From: Paraburkholderia flava
GTDB lineage: Bacteria > Pseudomonadota > Gammaproteobacteria > Burkholderiales > Burkholderiaceae
Length of the DNA: 64,000 bases
Direction of reading: 5' to 3'
Assembly: GCF_004359985.1 (NCBI RefSeq)
Contig: NZ_SMRO01000003.1
Location: forward strand, 542,206-606,205
Below are positions 7,696 to 16,413 of the stretch, piece by piece (the stretch's first letter is position 1; each line of letters starts with the position of its first letter). The position numbers and the translations under genes are program-made. The notes under the pieces are model-generated. The model saw only the letters and a program-made list of their open reading frames with translations, did not search any database and was not told the DNA's origin.

Positions 7696-8592
7696 ATGGC
7701 TACCAGTGAAATCCGCCGTGGCGCCGTCGAGATGAGCGTCGCGATGCTGATGTCGGGGACGATCGGCTGGCTCGTCGTCTCGTCTCAGCAGCCCGTGTCC
7801 AATGTGGTGTTCTTCCGCTGCCTGTTCGGTGCTGCAACGATGGCGCTCGTGTGCGGCGCGCTCGGGCTGTTCCGGCGCAGGCTGTTTTCGTGGCGCATGG
7901 CCGGGCTTGCGGCGCTCGCGAGCGGGGCGATCATCGCGAACTGGGCGCTGCTGTTCGCCGCGTATTCGCGCGCGTCGATCTCGATGGCAACTGCCGTTTA
8001 CAACACGCAGCCGTTCATGCTGGTCGCGCTCGGCGCAGTGGTGTTTCGCGAACGCGTGACGGCATCGACGATCGCGTGGCTCGTCGTCGCGTTCATTGGG
8101 CTCGTGTTCGTCGTCAAGGTGGAACCGGCGGTGCTCGCGGTGCCGGGTCAGTATCTGGAGGGCGTCGCGTACGCGGTCGGCGCGGCGTTCCTGTACGCGG
8201 TGTCGTCGATCATCACGAAGCATCTGAAGGGGACGCCGCCGCATCTGCTCGCGTTGATCCAGGCGTCGCTCGGCATCCTCGCGCTCGCACCGTTCGTGCA
8301 CTTCGACAACCTGCCGACGACCGCCGCGCACTGGTTCGAACTCGTGACGCTCGGCGTCGTCAACACGGGCGTGATGTACGTGCTGCTGTACGGCGCGATC
8401 CAGAAGCTGCCGACCGCGATGACCGGTGCGCTGTCGTTCATCTATCCGGTGGTCGCGATCGTCGTCGATCGGGTTGCGTTCGGACAGAAGCTCGCGTGGA
8501 TTCAACTGCTCGGCGCGGTGCTGATTCTGCTCGCGGCTGCGGGCGTGAATCTGGGCTGGCGTATCGTGCCGCAGCGGCGCTTTGCGTCGTGA
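7696..8592 (+). CDS. EamA/DMT-superfamily membrane exporter
   Basis: The 298-residue protein has ten predicted membrane helices in two EamA repeats (about 10-140 and 155-290), the drug/metabolite transporter fold used for efflux of amino acids and metabolites. Markers are the SRASISMATAVYNTQPF segment (about 92-108) in repeat one and ALSFIYPVVAIVVDRVAFGQ (about 245-264) in repeat two. It is divergently transcribed from an Lrp-type regulator, an arrangement often seen for amino-acid exporters. A terminator lies downstream at 8759. The substrate is unknown. Confidence 0.88.
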   Translation: MATSEIRRGAVEMSVAMLMSGTIGWLVVSSQQPVSNVVFFRCLFGAATMALVCGALGLFRRRLFSWRMAGLAALASGAIIANWALLFAAYSRASISMATAVYNTQPFMLVALGAVVFRERVTASTIAWLVVAFIGLVFVVKVEPAVLAVPGQYLEGVAYAVGAAFLYAVSSIITKHLKGTPPHLLALIQASLGILALAPFVHFDNLPTTAAHWFELVTLGVVNTGVMYVLLYGAIQKLPTAMTGALSFIYPVVAIVVDRVAFGQKLAWIQLLGAVLILLAAAGVNLGWRIVPQRRFAS

Positions 8593-8758
8593 CGTTGTTA
8601 CGGATTCCGAACCGGGAAGCGTCGAATGTGGCGCGCGACGCACGCGCGGACGCGTGTTTCGCTCCCGTCGTCAAGGTTCTGTAGGGAAATCACCGATGCG
8701 TCCGAAAGGTGCGCGCGAGTATCATCCGAATCGACGCTGATCACGTCGAAAAAATTAC

Positions 8759-8795
8759 GCCGTTCGCCATTGTTGGCGAGCGGCTTTCTTTTTTT
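8759..8795 (+). terminator. Rho-independent terminator
   Basis: GCCGTTCGCCA (8759-8769) pairs with TGGCGAGCGGC around a short loop (one G-T pair) and is followed by a run of T with a single C. It lies 167 bases after the EamA exporter stop. The rest of the gap 8593-8995 holds no gene apart from the remnant at 8904. Confidence 0.8.
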
Positions 8796-8903
8796 GTGGT
8801 GTGGTTTTTTTTGCGTACCTTTGTCGTCGTGTCGGGCGTCGGCACGCTGAGTCGCTGTGCCGGACATTGCTACGTCGGGCCTGGCCACGCTTGACGTTGC
8901 ACG

Positions 8904-8970
8904 CTACGCGTCAACCGCACGCACGACGTGACCTTCCACCGTCAACGGCGCTTTCCCCACCATCTCATGC
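8904..8970 (-). pseudogene. Remnant copy of the 3' end of the adjacent MBL-fold gene
   Basis: Read on the minus strand, this segment ends in PLTVEGHVVRAVDA followed by TAG. The intact gene next to it ends in PLAVEGEVVRARNA followed by TAG, with its stop codon exactly 92 bases away (8996-8998 against 8904-8906). The nucleotide match continues a few bases beyond both stops (CGTG, then ACGTCA). No upstream part of a second gene remains. It is best read as a partial tandem duplication, or the surviving tail of a second paralogue after deletion. Confidence 0.6.
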
Positions 8971-8995
8971 GGTCGCTCGGTCTGACGTCGCCACG

Positions 8996-9916
8996 CTAGG
9001 CGTTGCGCGCACGTACAACTTCACCTTCCACCGCCAATGGCCCGTCACCCCGCGCCAGTTCTCCGACCAGCTCACGCAACAACGCAGCCCACTCATCGCG
9101 CGGCCTGAGCATTGCCGCCGCAGCACGCATCGCGGCCGCATCGTCTAGCAGCGCGACGAGCGCGTCGACGGTCATCGCGCGAACGTCGAGCAGCTTGAAC
9201 ACGATCAACACCTTCAACGCATTCTTCGCATTGCGCGTCGGATCCGCACGCAGCCATGCGATGCGCGAGAACGCGCGCTCGAGTGCCGCATCGACGTCGC
9301 TGAACGGCGCGCCGTGACCGGGTATGACGACGCCCACATCGAGCGTTGATATCAGTTCGAGCACGGCTTGCTGTTCAGCAAACCCGCTCTCGCCTTCGAG
9401 TTCCGGAAAGATCACGCCGAAGCCGTTTTCCCACAACGCGTCCGCGCTGATCAGCACGCGCGCGCTTTCGCAGTAGAGCATCAGCGAATGCGGATCGTGA
9501 CCCGGCGCACCGAGCACCGACCAGTCGAGCGCGCCGAGCGTGAGCCGCATGCCGGGCGCGAGCGTACCGGTGAACGCGAAGCGCTCGCAGGTCTGGCCGG
9601 TCGCGCGATACGTGAGACGTGTCTCGTCCCACGCACGCACGGCGTCGGCATCGGACTCGGGGATATCGGTTGCACACGACCACACCGATTGCAGCAGCGC
9701 ATTGCCGCCGCAATGATCCGAATGCAGATGCGTGTTGACGATGCGGTCGAGCGTCCGCGTGCCGAGCGCCGCGCGCACGAGTGCGAGCGTCTGCGGCGCG
9801 TGTGTCGCGTAGCCGGTATCGATGAGTGCCGTCGACGCATCGTCGATGAGCAGCACGTTGTTCGACGACAGCCAGCCGCGCTCGAACACGCGTATCGATG
9901 CGGGTAGTCCGATCAT
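8996..9916 (-). CDS. MBL-fold metallo-hydrolase
   Basis: The 306-residue protein has the metallo-beta-lactamase fold. The metal-binding motif THLHSDHCG is at 62-70, the later ligand His lies in GAPGHDPHS, the bridging Asp in ISADALWENG, and the last His in VIPGHGAPF. Such enzymes hydrolyse thioesters, lactones or similar bonds with two zinc or iron ions. It overlaps the MaoC-like gene upstream by four bases (ATGA), so it is translationally coupled as the last gene of a six-gene minus-strand run beginning at 13150. A CoA-thioester substrate would fit its neighbours but is only inferred. Its 3' end is duplicated downstream. Confidence 0.87.
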   Translation of the reverse strand: MIGLPASIRVFERGWLSSNNVLLIDDASTALIDTGYATHAPQTLALVRAALGTRTLDRIVNTHLHSDHCGGNALLQSVWSCATDIPESDADAVRAWDETRLTYRATGQTCERFAFTGTLAPGMRLTLGALDWSVLGAPGHDPHSLMLYCESARVLISADALWENGFGVIFPELEGESGFAEQQAVLELISTLDVGVVIPGHGAPFSDVDAALERAFSRIAWLRADPTRNAKNALKVLIVFKLLDVRAMTVDALVALLDDAAAMRAAAAMLRPRDEWAALLRELVGELARGDGPLAVEGEVVRARNA

Positions 9917-10389
9917 GGCGTGTCCGTTTCAGATTCAGATGAGGCACCCGCTGTGCACGCGCGCGGCATCACAAGAATCGTGGCCCGTCCAAGAACCGCC
10001 AGCTCGCCGCGCTGATTCCGCACTTCTCCGCCAAGCTGCACGAGATCGCCGTTCAGGCTCGGTTTCCACCATGCATCGGTGACACGCCACGTCATCGTCA
10101 GCGTGTCGTTCGCGTGTGCGGCTTTCTTCAGCTTCATGTCGAATTCGAGGCCGAGCGGCTGCGCGTATTGCGAGAAGTGTGTTGCGAGCATTGCCATGAA
10201 ATGCGCGGTCGGCTGCGTTCCCGATGCGATCAACCCGCCGAAGCGACTCTGCCCAGCGTACGCGTCGTCGTGATGTAGCGGATTCAGATCGTTGACCTCG
10301 GTCGCGAACGACTTGATTGATTCCGCCGACAGCACAAGCGTCGCACTGAACGTCTCGCCGATCGTAACGACACGCGGCGGCGCGTTCAT
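9913..10389 (-). CDS. MaoC-like hot-dog dehydratase
   Basis: The 158-residue protein shows the MaoC/R-hydratase fold: FATEVNDLNPLHHDDAYAG (about 28-46) includes the Asp/His pair expected to hydrate enoyl-CoA, and GGLIASGTQPTAHFMAM follows at about 50-66. The ATG at 10389 was chosen over a longer frame because GGGAG lies just upstream and homology begins there. It overlaps DUF1289 upstream by four bases and the MBL gene downstream by four. Whether it acts on an acyl-CoA or another thioester is not known. Confidence 0.82.
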   Translation of the reverse strand: MNAPPRVVTIGETFSATLVLSAESIKSFATEVNDLNPLHHDDAYAGQSRFGGLIASGTQPTAHFMAMLATHFSQYAQPLGLEFDMKLKKAAHANDTLTMTWRVTDAWWKPSLNGDLVQLGGEVRNQRGELAVLGRATILVMPRACTAGASSESETDTP

Positions 10390-10613
10390 GTGCGCTCCCG
10401 AAGTCGAGCGATTTCCTGCGCGTGCCGAAGTTCGATCGCGTCCCACACGGTGCGTTTGTGCGCGTCGTCGAACGAAGACCAGTTCGCGATTTCGTCGATC
10501 GTGCGCAGGCAGCCGTCGCACCAGCCGGTCGACGGATTCATCCGGCACACGTCGATGCACGGCGACGGCACTGGCGTGACGTCGCGCGGATCGGAACGTG
10601 GTGTATCGGTCAT
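10386..10613 (-). CDS. DUF1289 family small cysteine protein
   Basis: This 75-residue protein matches DUF1289: SPCIDVCRMNPSTGWCDGCLRTIDEIANW (about 16-45) carries four conserved cysteines (C-x3-C-x8-C-x2-C) that probably bind a metal or iron-sulfur cluster. Members occur as small companions of metabolic enzymes; the function is unknown. The ATG at 10613 fits the family length better than longer in-frame starts. It overlaps the MaoC gene by four bases and follows the YbaK gene by 14. Confidence 0.82.
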   Translation of the reverse strand: MTDTPRSDPRDVTPVPSPCIDVCRMNPSTGWCDGCLRTIDEIANWSSFDDAHKRTVWDAIELRHAQEIARLRERT

Positions 10614-10627
10614 ACGCGCCGTACCGG

Positions 10628-11158
10628 TCACGCGGTTTCGCGCAACGCGACGTCGACGACCGGCGCGCCGGTCAGCTCGACCAGTTGCTGCGGCGACAGG
10701 TTGAACACCGCATGCGGATGCCCGGCCGCAGCCCACAGACTATCGAGCGCGAGCAGATCGGCGTCGATCAGCGTGACCGGCGGCGTCGCATGACCGATCG
10801 GGCACACACCGCCGATCGCATAGCCGGTCATCTCGCGCACGAACTTCGCATCGGCGCGTCCGACTTCACCGACATGCGCGGCGACCTTGTGTTCGTCGAC
10901 GCGATTCGCACCGCTCGCGACGATAAGCACCGGTGCGCCGTCGTGCTTTCTGCGGAACAGGATCGACTTCGCGATCTGCGCGACAGTGCAGCCGAGTCCT
11001 GCTGCGGCTTCCGCCGACGTCTTGCCGGTCTCGGCGAGCATCACGACATCGCCGGAATGACCGCGCTCGCGCAGCAGAGACGCGATACGGCGTGCGGAGT
11101 CGGGCAGCGCATCGAAAGCGGTGGGAACGGAAGAGGGAAGCGTGGTGTCGTCTGCCAT
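10628..11158 (-). CDS. YbaK/ProX-type aminoacyl-tRNA editing domain protein
   Basis: The free-standing YbaK/ProRS-editing domain deacylates mischarged tRNA, for example Cys- or Ala-tRNAPro. Visible markers are AQIAKSILFR (about 60-69), the Lys expected for catalysis lying in that helix, the GANRVDEHKV segment (about 83-92), and the glycine-rich loop MTGYAIGGVCPIGH (about 109-122). The length of 176 residues is normal. It sits 34 bases after the HMG-CoA lyase gene, in a run with metabolic genes, so a role in tRNA quality control is inferred only from family. Confidence 0.85.
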   Translation of the reverse strand: MADDTTLPSSVPTAFDALPDSARRIASLLRERGHSGDVVMLAETGKTSAEAAAGLGCTVAQIAKSILFRRKHDGAPVLIVASGANRVDEHKVAAHVGEVGRADAKFVREMTGYAIGGVCPIGHATPPVTLIDADLLALDSLWAAAGHPHAVFNLSPQQLVELTGAPVVDVALRETA

Positions 11159-11192
11159 GGAGTACTCGTTAAACGTTATTCGTCATCGCCGA

Positions 11193-12128
11193 TCAAGCAC
11201 ACGTCTGCTGTTCGCTACGCGCCTTCGCAAGCAGCGCCTTGCCGGCACGCGACACGTTCGGCCGGCCGATCGACGTCGAGATGAAATCGCCGATCGCGAC
11301 CACCTGCGCGAGATCGACGCCGGTGTCGATGCCAAGCCCGTTCATCAGATACAGCACGTCTTCGGTCGCGACGTTGCCGGTCGCGCCCTTCGCATACGGA
11401 CAGCCGCCGAGCCCTGCCACCGACGCATGAAAAATCTCGATGCCTTCCTGCAGCGCCGCGTAGATGTTCGCGAGTGCCTGACCGTACGTGTCGTGGAAAT
11501 GCCCCGACAGCCGTTCGCGCGGGAACACCTTCGTCACCGCGTCGAAGACTTCGCGTGTGCGCTTCGGCGTGCCGACACCGATCGTATCGGCGATATCGAT
11601 CTCGTCGCAACCGAGTGCGGCGAAGCGCTGCACGACGTCGACGACGGACGCGACCGGCACGTCGCCCTGATACGGACAGCCGAGCGAGCACGACACGCTG
11701 CCGCGCACGCGCAGGCCCTGCTCTTTCGCGGCTTTCGCGACCGGCACGAAGCGCTCGATGCTCTCCGCGATGCTGCAATTGATGTTCTTCTGCGAGAACG
11801 CCTCACTCGCGGCGCCGAAGATCACGATCTCGTCGGCATGGGCGGCGAGTGCGCCGTCGAGGCCGCGCAGGTTCGGCGTCAGCACCGAATAGATCGTGCC
11901 GGGGCGACGCGCGATGCCGGCCATCACGTCGGCGCCGTCGGCCATCTGCGGCACCCATTTCGGCGACACGAACGACGCGGCTTCGACGTTCCGAAAACCC
12001 GCTGCCGACAACCGGTCGATCAATTCGATCTTCACCGCCGTCGACACGAATTCCTTCTCGTTCTGCAGACCGTCGCGCGGTCCGACTTCGACGATCTTTA
12101 CTGCGCTGGGTAGGGTCACGTTAGTCAT
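11193..12128 (-). CDS. mvaB: Hydroxymethylglutaryl-CoA lyase
   Basis: This enzyme cleaves HMG-CoA to acetoacetate and acetyl-CoA, the last step of leucine degradation. The 311-residue TIM-barrel protein begins VKIVEVGPRDGLQNE with the catalytic Arg18-Asp19, has HFHDTYGQALAN with metal-binding His residues, and the signature SVAGLGGCPYAKGATGNVATED, whose Cys is the active-site thiol. A good GGAGAC site precedes the ATG. The upstream neighbour is a hydroxyacid dehydrogenase 53 bases away and the downstream one YbaK. The other leucine-pathway genes (liuA-D) are not in this window. The product, acetoacetate, could feed the thiolase at 25341 after CoA activation. Confidence 0.93.
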   Translation of the reverse strand: MTNVTLPSAVKIVEVGPRDGLQNEKEFVSTAVKIELIDRLSAAGFRNVEAASFVSPKWVPQMADGADVMAGIARRPGTIYSVLTPNLRGLDGALAAHADEIVIFGAASEAFSQKNINCSIAESIERFVPVAKAAKEQGLRVRGSVSCSLGCPYQGDVPVASVVDVVQRFAALGCDEIDIADTIGVGTPKRTREVFDAVTKVFPRERLSGHFHDTYGQALANIYAALQEGIEIFHASVAGLGGCPYAKGATGNVATEDVLYLMNGLGIDTGVDLAQVVAIGDFISTSIGRPNVSRAGKALLAKARSEQQTCA

Positions 12129-12181
12129 GATGTTGTCTCCTCGCCGCGTTTAACGGCTCTCCGGTATGACGAATTCTTTCT

Positions 12182-13150
12182 TTAGTACCCGCGCGCAACC
12201 TCGACCACACCGCCGATCGATTCGCCGCGCGACATCGCGGCGATCTTGTCCGCGATCTGCGCGACGCTTTCTTCGCGCAGCGTGAGCGCCGACGTGTGCG
12301 GCGTGATCGCGACGCGCGGATGCGCCCAGAACGGATGATCGTCGCGCAGCGGTTCTTCGCGGAACACGTCGAGCGTCGCGGCGGCGATCTGGCCGCTCGC
12401 GAGCGCATCGAGCAAGTCTGCTTCAACGAGATGCGCGCCGCGCGCGACGTTGACGAGATAAGCGCCGTGCGCGAGCTTCGCGAACACGCGCGCGTTCAGC
12501 ACGTCGTGCGTGTCCGGCGTATGCGGCAGCAGGTTCACGAGCACTTTCGCGTCGGCGAGAAACGCGTCGAACTGCGCATCGCCTGGCTGCACGGCGCCTG
12601 CGTAAGTCTTCACGCCTTCGATCTGTTTCAGCGTGCGGCTAAAGCCACGCACCGGCACGCCAAGCGATGCGATCGCACGCGCGACCTGTGTGCCCAGCAT
12701 GCCGAGCCCAAGCACGCCTACGGTGAACGTGCTGCGCGGATGCGGTTCGAGCGGTTCCCAGCGACGTTCGCGTTGCAGTTCCGCGTATTCGTCGAAACGA
12801 CGCAGATAGCGCAGCACGGCGTGCATCGCGTACTCGGACATCTGCTGCGACATGCCGGAGTCTTCGAGACGCACCAGCAGCGCATCGCGCGGCAGCGTGC
12901 CGGGCTGTTCGCGCTCCAGCGCGAGAATCGCATCGACGCCTGCGCCGAGATTGAACACCGCGCGCAAACCCGCACGCGCCGCGAGCAGTTCGCGCGGCGG
13001 CCGCCAGACGACCGCGAAATCGGCGGGGGCATCGTCGCCCGGTTGCCACTCGCGCAATTCCGCGCCGGGCAACGCCTGGGCGAGATCGTGCAGCCACACG
13101 GCTGCGTTCTGCGGCGCATAGAAGAGGATTTTCATGGGCTGCGTTGTCAT
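12182..13150 (-). CDS. ghrA: Glyoxylate/hydroxypyruvate reductase A type 2-hydroxyacid dehydrogenase
   Basis: The NAD(P)H-dependent enzyme reduces glyoxylate or hydroxypyruvate. It has the Rossmann motif VGVLGLGMLG (about 145-154), the substrate Arg in NVARGAHLVE, the catalytic Glu in REEPL and His in TPHTSALT, the GhrA arrangement. The opening MKILFYAPQNAAVWLHDLAQALPGAEL is typical of this subgroup. The start at 13150 (MTTQPMKIL) is preferred; an ATG five codons later is equally possible. It is probably the first gene of the run down to 8996, and its promoter lies in the 289-base divergent gap with the gene at 13440. Confidence 0.88.
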   Translation of the reverse strand: MTTQPMKILFYAPQNAAVWLHDLAQALPGAELREWQPGDDAPADFAVVWRPPRELLAARAGLRAVFNLGAGVDAILALEREQPGTLPRDALLVRLEDSGMSQQMSEYAMHAVLRYLRRFDEYAELQRERRWEPLEPHPRSTFTVGVLGLGMLGTQVARAIASLGVPVRGFSRTLKQIEGVKTYAGAVQPGDAQFDAFLADAKVLVNLLPHTPDTHDVLNARVFAKLAHGAYLVNVARGAHLVEADLLDALASGQIAAATLDVFREEPLRDDHPFWAHPRVAITPHTSALTLREESVAQIADKIAAMSRGESIGGVVEVARGY

Positions 13151-13439
13151 GCTGCGATCTCGCGCCCGGGGCTTACGGCGGCAGGCACGGCATGGAACGG
13201 CCGCGACGCGCGCAACCTGACCAACGGTGCGAACAGTACAGACGACGTGGACGACACGAACGACATGGGCTCCTCTCATCTCCTCGACGGGCAGCCCTCA
13301 TTCTACTTTTTTTGCCGCTTGCCCCGCGCGGTCAGGCCGAACCGGGCCATAAACAAAGCACGAAAAATTGGTTCGGCTGCGCGCCCTGGCAGTCCACAAT
13401 GATTCATCGACCCTGCGGATTCCGTCAGCGAGGAGAATC

Positions 13440-14042
13440 ATGTTCTCATGCAGCAAATCGACATGGCCGCCGCGCGTCGTGACGGTGCCGGGCCTGCACG
13501 GCAGCGAGGGCGCGCACTGGCAGACGTGGATCGAGCGGCAGTTCGCGCGCTCGCTGCGCGTCGAACAGACCGACTGGGATGCACCGGATCTCGCGGTATG
13601 GGCGCAGTCCGTGCGCGATCTGCTCGCGCGCGAACGCGGGCCGTTCGTGCTGGTTGCGCATAGCTTCGGCTGCCTCGCGGTTGCGCATGCGTTGCAGCAG
13701 ACGTCGTATGTCGCCGACGTGGCCGGCGTGCTGTTCGTCGCGCCCGCGAGTCCCGCGAAATTCGCGTTTGCCGGCGTATTCGACGCGCGACGTATCGGCG
13801 TGCCGTCGATCCTGATCGGCAGCGAGACCGATCCGTGGATGCCGCTCGCCGGCGCACGCGAACTCGCGCAGCGCTTCGGCAGCGCGTTCGTGAATCTCGG
13901 CGATGCGGGCCACATCAACACTGCGGCGGGCTACGGTCCATGGCCGCGCGCCAAGTACTTCGTCGATACGCTCGTGCATTGCGCGGCACCGCTGCGCTTT
14001 CGCGACGAATCGATCGAGCAGCCCGCGCACGCGTTCGTTTGA
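13440..14042 (+). CDS. RBBP9/YdeN-type small serine hydrolase
   Basis: This 200-residue alpha/beta hydrolase has VVTVPGLHGSEGAHWQTWIE (about 13-32), the hallmark of the RBBP9/YdeN group, then the nucleophile elbow VAHSFGCLA, the Asp in GSETDPWMPL, and the His in GDAGHINTAAGYG. AGGAG lies five bases before the ATG. The group's physiological substrates are mostly unknown. It is divergent from the ghrA-mvaB run and lies 151 bases before the sulfate-binding protein gene. Confidence 0.85.
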   Translation: MFSCSKSTWPPRVVTVPGLHGSEGAHWQTWIERQFARSLRVEQTDWDAPDLAVWAQSVRDLLARERGPFVLVAHSFGCLAVAHALQQTSYVADVAGVLFVAPASPAKFAFAGVFDARRIGVPSILIGSETDPWMPLAGARELAQRFGSAFVNLGDAGHINTAAGYGPWPRAKYFVDTLVHCAAPLRFRDESIEQPAHAFV

Positions 14043-14193
14043 ACGCGTCGGCGTGTCGTTGTTCTGACTGAATCTCCGTTCACCCCAGGCGCGACGTTGC
14101 CTTTCGGCGCCGCGCGGTCGATCCGCTAGAATCCGGCTTCGCGCCGCGTCTCTGCGGCACAGTCGACCATCGACATCGAAGAGTGGAGACAGC

Positions 14194-15228
14194 ATGACAG
14201 GCAATTCGGGGACTTTGCGCCGGCTCGCGGCACAGGTGCTGGTATCGGCGTTGACGCTCGGCGGCAGCGTCGTCGCGCACGCGGACACGTCGCTGCTGAA
14301 CGTGTCGTACGACGTGACGCGCGAGCTGTACAAGGACATCGACGCGGCGTTCATCGCTGATTACAAACAGAAGACCGGCGAGACCGTGTCGATCCGTCAG
14401 TCGCACGGCGCATCGAGCGCGCAGGCGCTGTCGGTGCTGCAGGGCCTGCAGGCCGACGTTGTCACGATGAACCAGCCGAACGACATCGATCTGCTCGCCG
14501 AGCGCGGTCAACTGGTGCCCGCGAACTGGCGCACGCGTCTGCCGGACGCCAGCGCGCCGTACACGACGACGATGGTGTTCCTCGTGCGCAAGGGCAATCC
14601 GAAGCACATCAAGGACTGGGACGATCTGGCGAAGCCGGGCGTGCAGGTCGTGATCGCGAATCCGAAGACGTCGGGCAACGGACGCTACGCGTATCTCGCG
14701 GCGTGGGGCTATCGCAAGCAGCACGGCGGCACCGATGCGCAGGCCGTCGACTTCGAGAAAGCGATCTTCCGCAACGTGCCGGTGCTCGACACCGGCGGCC
14801 GGGGCGCGACGACGACGTTCACGCAGCGCGGGATCGGCGACGTGCTCGTGACGTTCGAGAACGAAGTCGCGTTGATCGACGGTGGCGTGGGCGGTGTGGG
14901 TGCGGGCAGCTTCGAGGCGGTGTATCCGTCGGTGAGCCTGCTTGCGGAGCCGCCGGTGTCGATCGTCGACAAGGTCGTAGACAAGCGCGGCACGCGTAAG
15001 GTCGCGCAGGCGTATCTTGACTACCTGTACACGCCGGCCGCGCAGGAGATCATCGCGCAACATCATCTGCGGCCACGCGACGCCGGCGTGCTCGCGCGGC
15101 ATGCGAACGAGTTCAAGCCGCTGAAAACCTTCACCGTCGAGCAGATGTTCGGCAGCTGGCAGAAAGCGCAGCAGACGCACTTCTCGGACGGCGGGACGTT
15201 CGATCAGATTGTGGTCGACAGGAAGTGA
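14194..15228 (+). CDS. sbp: Periplasmic sulfate-binding protein
   Basis: This is the substrate-binding component of a sulfate (or thiosulfate) ABC importer. A signal peptide ends about residue 30 (VVAHAD), and the mature part begins TSLLNVSYDVTRELYKDID, the standard start of Sbp/CysP. Further markers are SHGASSAQALSVLQGLQADVVTMNQPNDID (about 69-98), NPKTSGNGRYAYLAAWGY (about 155-172) and DVLVTFENEVAL. At 344 residues it is full length. No cysT, cysW or cysA lies beside it, so it must work with permease and ATPase genes elsewhere. It shares a bidirectional terminator with bioB. Confidence 0.92.
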   Translation: MTGNSGTLRRLAAQVLVSALTLGGSVVAHADTSLLNVSYDVTRELYKDIDAAFIADYKQKTGETVSIRQSHGASSAQALSVLQGLQADVVTMNQPNDIDLLAERGQLVPANWRTRLPDASAPYTTTMVFLVRKGNPKHIKDWDDLAKPGVQVVIANPKTSGNGRYAYLAAWGYRKQHGGTDAQAVDFEKAIFRNVPVLDTGGRGATTTFTQRGIGDVLVTFENEVALIDGGVGGVGAGSFEAVYPSVSLLAEPPVSIVDKVVDKRGTRKVAQAYLDYLYTPAAQEIIAQHHLRPRDAGVLARHANEFKPLKTFTVEQMFGSWQKAQQTHFSDGGTFDQIVVDRK

Positions 15229-15260
15229 GGTAGCGAAGGCTGGCATCGCAAGCTCACAAA

Positions 15261-15287
15261 AAAAGCCGCCCACGGGCGGCTTTTTTC
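15261..15287. terminator. Bidirectional Rho-independent terminator between sbp and bioB
   Basis: AAAAGCCGCC-CACG-GGCGGCTTTTTT: a six-GC-pair stem with A and T tracts on its two sides, placed between two convergent genes (stops at 15228 and 15305). Confidence 0.88.
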
Positions 15288-15304
15288 ATCACGGTGCGGT
15301 TCGT

Positions 15305-16402
15305 TCAGTTCACGTGCCCGTCGCATCCGTGACCGCAACCCTTCGCATCGTGATGCTCATGCCCACCATGCGCATGTTGCGCCGAGTGCTGCGAGTTCTC
15401 CGCACGAATCCCGAGCCGCGCAAGCAACTGCCGATCCGCTTCCGCCTGCGGATTACCCGTCGTGAGCAACTGGTCGCCATAGAAAATCGAGTTCGCACCG
15501 GCGAAGAAGCACATCGCCTGCAGCGCTTCGTCCATCTGCTCACGACCAGCTGATAGCCGCACCATCGCGCGCGGCATCGTGATCCGCGCGATCGCGATCG
15601 TGCGCACGAATTCGAACGGATCGAGCGCTTCGGTACCGGTCAGCGGCGTGCCTTCCACCTGCACCAGGTTGTTGATCGGCACCGAATCCGGGTACGGGTC
15701 CATGTTCGCGAGCTGCGCGATCAGCCCCGCGCGTTCGCGACGCGATTCGCCAAGCCCAACGATCCCGCCGCAGCACACGTTGATGCCCGCATCACGCACG
15801 CGTTCGAGCGTGTCGAGACGGTCCTGGTACGTGCGCGTCGAGATGATCTGTCCGTAGAATTCCGGCGACGTGTCGAGGTTGTGGTTGTAGTAGTCGAGCC
15901 CGGCATCGCGCAGCCCCTGCGCCTGATGCGGTTCGAGCATGCCGAGCGTCACGCAGGTTTCGAGGCCCATCGCCTTCACGCCGCGGATCATGTCCTTGAT
16001 CGGTTCGAGATGGCGGTCCTTCGGATTACGCCACGCGGCGCCCATGCAGAAGCGCGTCGCACCGTTGTCCTTCGCGACCTTCGCGGCGGCGAGCACGGCG
16101 TCGACTTCCATCAGCTTGTCGGCCTTCAGACCTGTGTCGTAGTGCGACGACTGCGGGCAGTACGCGCAGTCTTCTTCGCAGCCGCCGGTCTTGATCGACA
16201 GCAGCGTCGACAGTTGCACGGTGTTTGCGTCGAAGTGCTCGCGATGCGTTTGCTGCGCGCGGAACAGCAGATCGTTCATCGGCAGTTCGTACAGCGCGAC
16301 GATGTCGGCGACGCGCCAACGTGCGATGGACTGGACGTTTTCTGGATGCGTTGCAGAAGTAGCAGAAACCACGGCATTCGTGCCGGCTTGAAGAGAAGTC
16401 AT
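15305..16402 (-). CDS. bioB: Biotin synthase
   Basis: Radical-SAM enzyme inserting sulfur into dethiobiotin, the last step of biotin synthesis. The CxxxCxxC motif for the 4Fe-4S cluster is Cys75, Cys79 and Cys82 ([12 protein letters not shown]); YYNHNLDTS and the Arg of RLSAGREQM help bind the 2Fe-2S cluster and substrate. The ATG at 16402 is chosen because AGGA lies eight bases before it. It follows bioD by 11 bases as last gene of the operon. The C-terminal 30 residues (336-365) carry eight His and two Cys (ending CGHGCDGH), beyond the usual catalytic domain and possibly metal-binding. Confidence 0.96.
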   Translation of the reverse strand: MTSLQAGTNAVVSATSATHPENVQSIARWRVADIVALYELPMNDLLFRAQQTHREHFDANTVQLSTLLSIKTGGCEEDCAYCPQSSHYDTGLKADKLMEVDAVLAAAKVAKDNGATRFCMGAAWRNPKDRHLEPIKDMIRGVKAMGLETCVTLGMLEPHQAQGLRDAGLDYYNHNLDTSPEFYGQIISTRTYQDRLDTLERVRDAGINVCCGGIVGLGESRRERAGLIAQLANMDPYPDSVPINNLVQVEGTPLTGTEALDPFEFVRTIAIARITMPRAMVRLSAGREQMDEALQAMCFFAGANSIFYGDQLLTTGNPQAEADRQLLARLGIRAENSQHSAQHAHGGHEHHDAKGCGHGCDGHVN

Positions 16403-16413
16403 GTCGTCGATCC

